Shown here: in pieces, positions 58,672-64,000 of the stretch
Numbering within the stretch: the stretch's first letter is position 1
Layout of the letters: the number at the start of each line of letters is the position of its first letter
Source of the DNA: Catellatospora sp. TT07R-123
GTDB taxonomy: Bacteria > Actinomycetota > Actinomycetes > Mycobacteriales > Micromonosporaceae
DNA: 64,000 nucleotides
Assembly: GCF_018327705.1 (NCBI RefSeq)
Contig: NZ_BNEM01000002.1
Span: forward strand, 4,154,001 to 4,218,000
Reading direction: 5' to 3'
Made by a program: the position numbers and the translations under genes
Notes under the pieces: generated by a model
What the model was told of the DNA's origin: nothing
The model's input: only the letters and a program-made list of their open reading frames with translations
Database searches by the model: none

Positions 58672-59976
58672 TCAGCGCCAGCCGACGTCGATGCGGTCGC
58701 CCCGCTCGTCGAAGAAGTGCAGCGCGTCCATGCGGACCGAGATCGACAGCGGGTGCCCCGACCCGATCTGCGGGTACGGCGCCAGCCGCACCGCCAGCTC
58801 GGCCGCCCGCCGGTGGTGGCGGCCCGGGTCGGACAGCACGCTCTCGCGCTGCGCCGGGCGCTCGGCGACCGAGGTGGCCCCGCCGCCGGTGCGGCCCTTC
58901 ATCCGGTTGATCACGTGCCCGAAGCGGCGCAGCCGGGAGCCGTGCTCCTCGGCCTCCGCGGCGGAGCGGCCGATCTCGTCGACGACGACCGCCGTGGCGC
59001 CGATGTCGACGAAGGCCAGCGACTCGTGGCCGTGGTGCTCCAGGTAGCGGATGCGGCCCTGCAGCACGTCGCCGGGCGAGTCGGGCGCGACCGGGGTCAG
59101 CGCCTCGGCTCGCACACCGATGACGATGCGCTCGCCGTGGAAGTGGGAGACCGCGCGGGCGCGGATGTCGTCCCACTTGAGGTAGAGCGACTGCTCACCG
59201 AGGTTGAGCTGCACGTAGCGGTCGAGGTGCACGTAGACCGAGGCCTCGAGCAGGTTCATCCGCGGGCTGCCGAGGAAGGCGGCCACGTAGAGCGTCGCGG
59301 GCTTGCCGTACACCTGGGTGGGGGTGCCGACGTCCTGGAGCACGCCCTTGCGCATGATGGCGACCCGGTCGGCCATGGTCAGCGCCTCGGCCTGGTCGTG
59401 CGTCACGTAGACCGTGCTGACGCCCAGCTCGCGCACCAGGCCGGAGATCTCGGCGCGCAGTTCGGCGCGCAGGCCGCTGTCCAGGTTGGACAGAGGCTCG
59501 TCCATGAGGAACAGGCCCGGACGGCGCACGATGGCGCGGCCCATCGCCACCCGCTGGCGCTGGCCGCCGGAGAGCTGGCTGGGCTTGCGCCCGAGCACGT
59601 CCCCTATACCCAGCGCGCTCGCGACGTCGGCGACCCGCTCCGCCCGCGGCTCCGGCTCGATGCCGGACAGCCGCAGCGGGAAGCCGATGTTCTCGCCGAC
59701 GGTCATGTGCGGGTAGAGCGCGAAGTCCTGGAAGACCATCGCGATCCGGCGGTCCCGCGGCGGGAGCTGGTTGGCCAGTTGGTTGTCGAGCATGATGGCA
59801 CCGCTGGTCGGATCCTCCAGCCCAGCGATCATTCTCAGCACAGTGGACTTGCCGCAGCCCGAGGGTCCCAGCAGCACCATGAATTCACCGTCAGCCACAT
59901 CCAGGCTGACGTTGTCGACCGCCACCGTCCCGTCAGGGAAAACCTTGGTGACGTCTTTGAGATTGACGGTAGTCAC
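58672..59976 (-). CDS. MsmK/UgpC-type sugar ABC transporter ATPase
   Basis: A 434-residue ATPase. Walker A GPSGCGKST, Q-loop VFQDFALYPHMTV, signature LSGGQRQRVAMGRA, Walker B LFLMDEPLSNLD and the switch VTHDQAEALTM are intact. A regulatory TOBE region from about residue 240 has AFLGSPRMNLLEA and VIGVRAEAL. GTG 59976 follows GGAGG by five bases. Such ATPases serve several sugar importers, including those for cello-oligosaccharides. The C-terminal 90 residues are longer than usual and Arg-rich. Confidence 0.9.
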   Translation of the reverse strand: MTTVNLKDVTKVFPDGTVAVDNVSLDVADGEFMVLLGPSGCGKSTVLRMIAGLEDPTSGAIMLDNQLANQLPPRDRRIAMVFQDFALYPHMTVGENIGFPLRLSGIEPEPRAERVADVASALGIGDVLGRKPSQLSGGQRQRVAMGRAIVRRPGLFLMDEPLSNLDSGLRAELRAEISGLVRELGVSTVYVTHDQAEALTMADRVAIMRKGVLQDVGTPTQVYGKPATLYVAAFLGSPRMNLLEASVYVHLDRYVQLNLGEQSLYLKWDDIRARAVSHFHGERIVIGVRAEALTPVAPDSPGDVLQGRIRYLEHHGHESLAFVDIGATAVVVDEIGRSAAEAEEHGSRLRRFGHVINRMKGRTGGGATSVAERPAQRESVLSDPGRHHRRAAELAVRLAPYPQIGSGHPLSISVRMDALHFFDERGDRIDVGWR

Positions 59977-60196
59977 CGTCTCCTCCCGCTGCCCTCGTTC
60001 CGGCCCCGAATCTGGACACTCTCGCGAAAAATAGCCCGTCTTCCCATCGGGTAAACGTTCCATGTTCACGCCGTGACAGATCTATTACCGGTGCCATCAG
60101 GGCAGAGCGCAAGGGGTTCTAGCAGCCGATTCTCTTCCACCGTCCACTCACGCCGGACCGCAGTGGCCGTGAGCTGCACCGGACCGGAAAGCGCTC

Positions 60197-62398
60197 TCAG
60201 GAACTCGTGGAGATCCGTGACAAACGCGGGGCCTGCACTGATTCGCCGAGGAAGACCCTGCGTACGACCCGTTCGGCGGCGTGCCCGTCGTCCCAGGAAC
60301 AGAAAGTTTCCCGGAAGGCGGCCCGGCGCGCCGGCTCGTCCCGCCAGCCACCGCCGCCCAGCAGCTCGACCAGTTCGGGCAGACCGCTCGCCACCGGGCC
60401 GGGGGCGTGCGCCACGATGTCGAGCACCGCCCCGCGCTGGGCGCGGTAGTCGGCCCAGTCGGGCACGTACAGCACGATCGGGCGGTCGAGCACCGCGAAG
60501 TCGAAGATGGCCGAGGAGTAGTCGCTGATCAGCAGGTCGGCGGCCAGGTACAGGTCCTCCACCACCGGGTGTGCCGAGACGTCGCGCACGCGGTCGCCCG
60601 CCCCGAACACGTCCTGTGCCAGGTAGTGCCCCCGCACCAGCAGGCGCCCGGCCGGCCCCAGCGCCGCCGCGACCGCGCCGGGGTCGAACCGCGGCAGCGT
60701 CATCGGCCGCGGCCGGAACGTCGGCAGGTACAGCGCGACGGTCTCGTCCGGCCCCAGGCCCAGCACCGCCCGCGCGGCGGCCCGCTCCTGCTCCCCGGCC
60801 TGGGCCAGCCGGTCGTTGCGCGGATAGCCGGTCTCCAGCACCTCGTACGGGCACGGGTAGGCCCGCTCCCACACCTGGGTGCTGAACGGGTTCGCGCTGA
60901 CGCTGAAGTCCCAGCGGTCGCTGCGGCGCAGCAGGCTGCGGAAGTTGTGCTTCTCCCCCGCCGGGTAGTGCTGCTCGTCCAGGCCCATGGTCTTCACCGG
61001 CGTGCCGTGGTGGGTCTGCAGGTGCACCTGGCCCCGGCGCTTGCGCACGAAGTCGGGGAAGTTCACGTTGTTCACCAGATACTTGGCCCGCGCGAGCAGC
61101 CGGTAGTAGGCGGGGCTGCCCTCGACCACGTGCGGCGTGCCCGGCGGCAGGGCCGCGACCGACTCCGGGCGCACCACCCAGACGCCGTGCACGTGCGGCG
61201 CGACCGCGCGGGCGCGGGCGTGGATGGCGGCCGGGTTGCACGACACCCCGCGATACCAGTAGGCGGCGTAGGCGGCCAGGTGCTCCCGTACCGGCAGCAG
61301 GGTCTGCAACCGGTAGTAGGCCCGGTCCAGCAGGCCCACCTGCGGTCGGCGCGGCGGGAACACCTTGCGCCAGCCCGCGGCGGCGGCCGAGGCGGTGCGC
61401 GCGGCCCGGCGCTCCACCCGGTAGCAGGTGCGCAGGGCCGCGTACGCGTGCCAGGCCCGCGCCGCGACCAGCCGGTAGCGCAGCCCGTCCTTGCCCTGCG
61501 GCGGGGTGAACCCGCCCGGCGGCAGGTGCCGGTCGAACATGTCGGCGGCGCGCAGGAACGAGGCCCGGCGCAGGTGGCCCGGCAGGCGCTGCTCGTTGCC
61601 GACGGTCTGCATGCAGTGCCGGATCATCTGCTCGAACACCACCGGCCGCACCGGTTCGACCCGCTCGCCCTGCGCGTCGATGAGGTCCCAGGCCCGGTCC
61701 CAGTGGTCGAAGACGTCCATGTGCCGGGGGTCGCGGGTGTGCGTGATCGCGCCCTGGCGCCGCTGGCGGTAGCTGTAGCAGACCTCCTCCAGCGCCGTGA
61801 TGCGCCGGGCGCCGAGCAGCAGCGGGTAGGTCCAGGAGACGTCCTCGTACCAGCCGGGGGCGAAGCTCAGGTCCAGCCGTTCCAGCAGCTCCCGGCTCAC
61901 GATCTTGTTCCACACGGTGTGGATGGTCCGCAGCAGCCCCGGCCGGGCCAGCACGTCGGCGCCGTTCGGGCCGGGCGCCGCGGCCAGGCGGCGGCGCAGC
62001 CCGCTGCGCCGCGACCCGCCGATCGGGTACGACCGTTCGAAGTCGACCAGCAGCACCTCGGGCCGCCGGTCCCGCAGCACCTCGGCGACCAGCGGCAGCG
62101 CCCCCGGCGCGAGCGCGTCGTCGCTGTCGACGAACCACACGTGGTCGCCGGTCGCGTGCGCCAGCCCGGCGTTGCGCGCCCGCCCCAGCCCCACGTTCTG
62201 GGGCAGGTGCAGCACCTTGAGCCGGCGGTCGCGGGCGGCGTAGGAGTCGAGGATGTCGCCGCAGTGGTCCGGCGACGCGTCGTCGACGGCGATCACCTCC
62301 AGGCCCGCGACCTGCTGCCCGAGGATCGAGTCCAGACACTCCCGCAGGTATCCCTGCACCCGGTAGGCGGGCAGTACCACGCTGATCGACACCGGCAC
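60197..62398 (-). CDS. glycosyltransferase 2 - CDP-glycerol transferase-like fusion
   Basis: A 733-residue bifunctional protein. Residues 1-330 are a GT2 domain: ISVVLPAYRVQGYLRECLDS, EVIAVDDASPDHCGDILDSY, VGLGRARNAGLAHATGDHVWFVDSDDAL. Residues 400-733 belong to the TagF/TagB-like family (CDP-glycerol:poly glycerophosphate transferase): GVSCNPAAIHARARAV, QTHHGTPVKTMGLDEQHY, FSVSANPFSTQVWERAYP, LYLPTFRPRP and LYLAADLLISDYSSAIFDFAVLDRPIVLY. It may make a glycosylated glycerol- or ribitol-phosphate polymer. Its GT2 half resembles the protein at 40725. Confidence 0.88.
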   Translation of the reverse strand: MPVSISVVLPAYRVQGYLRECLDSILGQQVAGLEVIAVDDASPDHCGDILDSYAARDRRLKVLHLPQNVGLGRARNAGLAHATGDHVWFVDSDDALAPGALPLVAEVLRDRRPEVLLVDFERSYPIGGSRRSGLRRRLAAAPGPNGADVLARPGLLRTIHTVWNKIVSRELLERLDLSFAPGWYEDVSWTYPLLLGARRITALEEVCYSYRQRRQGAITHTRDPRHMDVFDHWDRAWDLIDAQGERVEPVRPVVFEQMIRHCMQTVGNEQRLPGHLRRASFLRAADMFDRHLPPGGFTPPQGKDGLRYRLVAARAWHAYAALRTCYRVERRAARTASAAAAGWRKVFPPRRPQVGLLDRAYYRLQTLLPVREHLAAYAAYWYRGVSCNPAAIHARARAVAPHVHGVWVVRPESVAALPPGTPHVVEGSPAYYRLLARAKYLVNNVNFPDFVRKRRGQVHLQTHHGTPVKTMGLDEQHYPAGEKHNFRSLLRRSDRWDFSVSANPFSTQVWERAYPCPYEVLETGYPRNDRLAQAGEQERAAARAVLGLGPDETVALYLPTFRPRPMTLPRFDPGAVAAALGPAGRLLVRGHYLAQDVFGAGDRVRDVSAHPVVEDLYLAADLLISDYSSAIFDFAVLDRPIVLYVPDWADYRAQRGAVLDIVAHAPGPVASGLPELVELLGGGGWRDEPARRAAFRETFCSWDDGHAAERVVRRVFLGESVQAPRLSRISTSS

Positions 62399-62443
62399 CC
62401 CGTCCGATTCGGGGCGCGCGGCGGCATCAGCCGCCGGGACGGC

Positions 62444-63802
62444 TCAGCATTCGATGACGTTGACGGCCAGGCCCCCGCGCGCCGTCTCCTTGTACTTGAT
62501 TTTCATGTCCGCGCCGGTCTCGCGCATGGTTTTGATGACTTTGTCCAGAGATACGAAGTGGTTGCCGTCGCCGCGCAGCGCCATCCGCGCCGCGGTGATC
62601 GCCTTGACGCTGGCCACCGCGTTGCGCTCGATGCACGGGATCTGCACCAGGCCGCCGACCGGGTCGCAGGTCAGACCCAGGTTGTGCTCCATCGCGATCT
62701 CGGCCGCGTTCTCGACCTGCGCCGGGTTGCCGCCCAGCACCTCCGCCAGCCCGGCCGCCGCCATCGAGCAGGCCGAGCCGACCTCGCCCTGGCAGCCGAC
62801 CTCGGCGCCGGAGATGGAGGCGTTCTCCTTGAACAGCACGCCGATCGCGGCCGCGGTCAGCAGGAACCGGACGATGCCGTCGTCGGAGGCGCCCGGCACG
62901 AACTTCGCGTAGTAGTGCATGACCGCCGGGACGATGCCCGCCGCGCCGTTGGTGGGGGCGGTGACCACGCGGCCGCCCGCGGCGTTCTCCTCGTTCACGG
63001 CCAGCGCGAACAGGGTGATCCAGTCCATCACCCGCAGCGGGTCGGTGACGAAGTGCTCGCGCGACAGCGAGGCGCGCAGCTCCGCCGCGCGGCGGCGCAC
63101 CTTCAGGCCGCCCGGCAGGATGCCCTCGTTGGTGCAGCCCGCCTCGACGCAGTCCTGCATGACCTGCCAGATGCGCAGCAGGCCCGCGCGCACGTCGGCC
63201 TCGCTGCGCCAGGACAGCTCGTTGGCCAGCACGATGTCGCTGATGCGCAGGCCGGTCTGCTCGGTCAGCGCCAGCAGCTGGGCGCCGGTCCGGAACGGGT
63301 AGCGCACCACGGTGTCGTCCGGCTTGATCCGGTCGGCCCCGGCGGCGTTCTCGTCCACCACGAACCCGCCGCCGACCGAGTAGTACGTGCGCTCGCGCAC
63401 GCAGGCGCCATCGGAGTCGTACGCGGCGAAGGTCATGCCGTTCGGGTGGTACGGCAGCGACTTGCGCCGGTGCAGGGTCAGCTCGAACGCCGCGTCCTCG
63501 ATGCCGAGCAGGCTCACCCGCCCGGCCGCCTTGATGGCCTGGAAGCGCTCGTCTGCGGTGGCGGTGTCGACGGTCTCCGGGTCGTCACCGGCCAGGCCCA
63601 GCAGCACGGCCTTGTCGCTGCTGTGTCCGTGCCCGGTCGCGCCGAGCGAGCCGAACAGCTCCGCCCGCACCATGACGACCTCGCTGAGGCGCCCGTCGGC
63701 TTTCAGCCCGGTCGCGAAGATCTGTGCCGCCCGCATCGGTCCGACGGTATGCGAGCTCGACGGCCCGATACCGATTTTGAACAGGTCGAAGACGCTGATC
63801 AC
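62444..63802 (-). CDS. sdaA: L-serine ammonia-lyase, iron-sulfur type
   Basis: A 452-residue single-chain enzyme. The N-terminal [23 protein letters not shown] holds the SSSH motif of the beta domain; the alpha domain has [32 protein letters not shown] and [17 protein letters not shown], where three Cys bind the 4Fe-4S cluster. It deaminates L-serine to pyruvate. GTG 63802 has GGAGG eight bases upstream. Confidence 0.93.
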   Translation of the reverse strand: MISVFDLFKIGIGPSSSHTVGPMRAAQIFATGLKADGRLSEVVMVRAELFGSLGATGHGHSSDKAVLLGLAGDDPETVDTATADERFQAIKAAGRVSLLGIEDAAFELTLHRRKSLPYHPNGMTFAAYDSDGACVRERTYYSVGGGFVVDENAAGADRIKPDDTVVRYPFRTGAQLLALTEQTGLRISDIVLANELSWRSEADVRAGLLRIWQVMQDCVEAGCTNEGILPGGLKVRRRAAELRASLSREHFVTDPLRVMDWITLFALAVNEENAAGGRVVTAPTNGAAGIVPAVMHYYAKFVPGASDDGIVRFLLTAAAIGVLFKENASISGAEVGCQGEVGSACSMAAAGLAEVLGGNPAQVENAAEIAMEHNLGLTCDPVGGLVQIPCIERNAVASVKAITAARMALRGDGNHFVSLDKVIKTMRETGADMKIKYKETARGGLAVNVIEC

Positions 63803-63843
63803 CGACACACCCTCCGACGCTGGAAGCGGACGGAGCAACGATA

Positions 63844-63893
63844 GCGCTGTGACCTGGGTCGCCCGCTACCGCAGGCGACGCCCGTCACAGCGC
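63844..63893. terminator. long hairpin between sdaA and the next gene
   Basis: GCGCTGTGAC (63844-63853) and GTCACAGCGC (63884-63893) pair perfectly, with further imperfect GGGTCGCC/GGCGACGCCC pairing inside. It lies after the stop of the gene on the minus strand that ends at 63902 and upstream of sdaA, so it may terminate the former. Confidence 0.75.
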
Positions 63894-63901
63894 CGGATCG
63901 A

Positions 63902-64000
63902 TCAGAGGCTGTCGAAGTTGATCGTTACGGAGGTGTAGCCGAGCGAGTGCAGCAGGCCCTCCAGGGTCTTACGGGTGTTCTCCTGCGCCCGCTCCTTGAG
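63902..64000 (-). CDS. DUF4230-like protein, C-terminal end
   Basis: The minus-strand frame is open from the window edge (64000) to a TGA at 63902-63904 and gives LKERAQENTRKTLEGLLHSLGY and TSVTINFDSL. The ENTRKTLEGLL.SLG.T.V.V.F ending is what I associate with DUF4230 proteins, a family of unknown function with an N-terminal anchor. The start and the rest lie outside the window. It is the gene upstream of sdaA on that strand. Confidence 0.6.
   Translation of the reverse strand, partial: LKERAQENTRKTLEGLLHSLGYTSVTINFDSL

Noticed and set aside
1..64000. Prophage, insertion sequence, integrase, plasmid origin or CRISPR array
   Set aside because: No transposase, integrase, phage structural gene, replication gene or regular repeat-spacer array was found on either strand.

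Overview
The window is one stretch of a very GC-rich actinobacterial chromosome. Third-codon-position GC is extreme, GTG starts are common and several genes look leaderless. The gene content (SigE-type ECF sigma factor, an Rv2578c-like radical SAM protein, a DUF6758-like protein, CatR/FurA, CsoR with its operator, a secreted GH6 cellulase) fits a mycelial actinomycete. I infer Micromonosporaceae, but no rRNA or ribosomal protein gene is present to fix this.

Region 1 (1-11.6 kb) is mostly housekeeping: an FmdB-like C-terminus, a Fur-family regulator, a RecB-like nuclease, a MarC-like membrane protein, a PHP phosphatase, an ECF sigma factor with a membrane-anchored partner, PH-domain proteins, a SpoU methyltransferase and several small conserved proteins. 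Two copies of one hairpin repeat lie here (9521-9596 and 11065-11131).

Region 2 (10.5-20.4 kb) holds three enzymes of the ethylmalonyl-CoA pathway in separate transcription units: mesaconyl-CoA hydratase (MaoC), methylsuccinyl-CoA dehydrogenase and malyl/methylmalyl-CoA lyase. Between them lie thioredoxin, a radical SAM gene with an intein at its third cluster cysteine and a LexA-type box in front, an SDR and a DDAH-like hydrolase.

Region 3 (20.5-28 kb) has a csoR-copZ-(membrane anchored protein)-copA copper operon with a near-perfect CsoR operator, two secreted cell-wall proteins, an inositol monophosphatase and a lipoprotein.

Region 4 (27.9-53.2 kb) is a large cell-surface glycan locus. 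It carries homologues of every step of UDP-ManNAc3NAcA synthesis (WbpA, WbpB, WbpE, WbpD and WbpI types), a two-component ABC polysaccharide exporter, GalE, a second nucleotide-sugar dehydrogenase and eight glycosyltransferases, many with 4-8 nt stop/start overlaps. A further GT2-TagF-like fusion lies at 60.2-62.4 kb. Together these suggest an anionic secondary cell-wall polymer or exopolysaccharide.

Region 5 (53.3-64 kb) has an unrecognised 513-residue protein, a decayed XRE regulator, a secreted CBM2-GH6 cellulase behind a CebR-like operator, tRNA-Arg(CCU), a thioesterase, an MsmK-type ABC ATPase, the GT2-TagF protein, L-serine dehydratase and the C-terminus of a DUF4230-like protein.

The most unusual signal is a set of long palindromic repeats. 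One family (about 60-70 bp, three copies at 37.7, 39.5 and 55.0 kb) sits once wholly inside a glycosyltransferase reading frame as an exact 24-codon insertion, once as the last codons and stop of a dehydrogenase gene, and once between genes. This pattern suggests mobile palindromic elements that can be carried in coding sequence.
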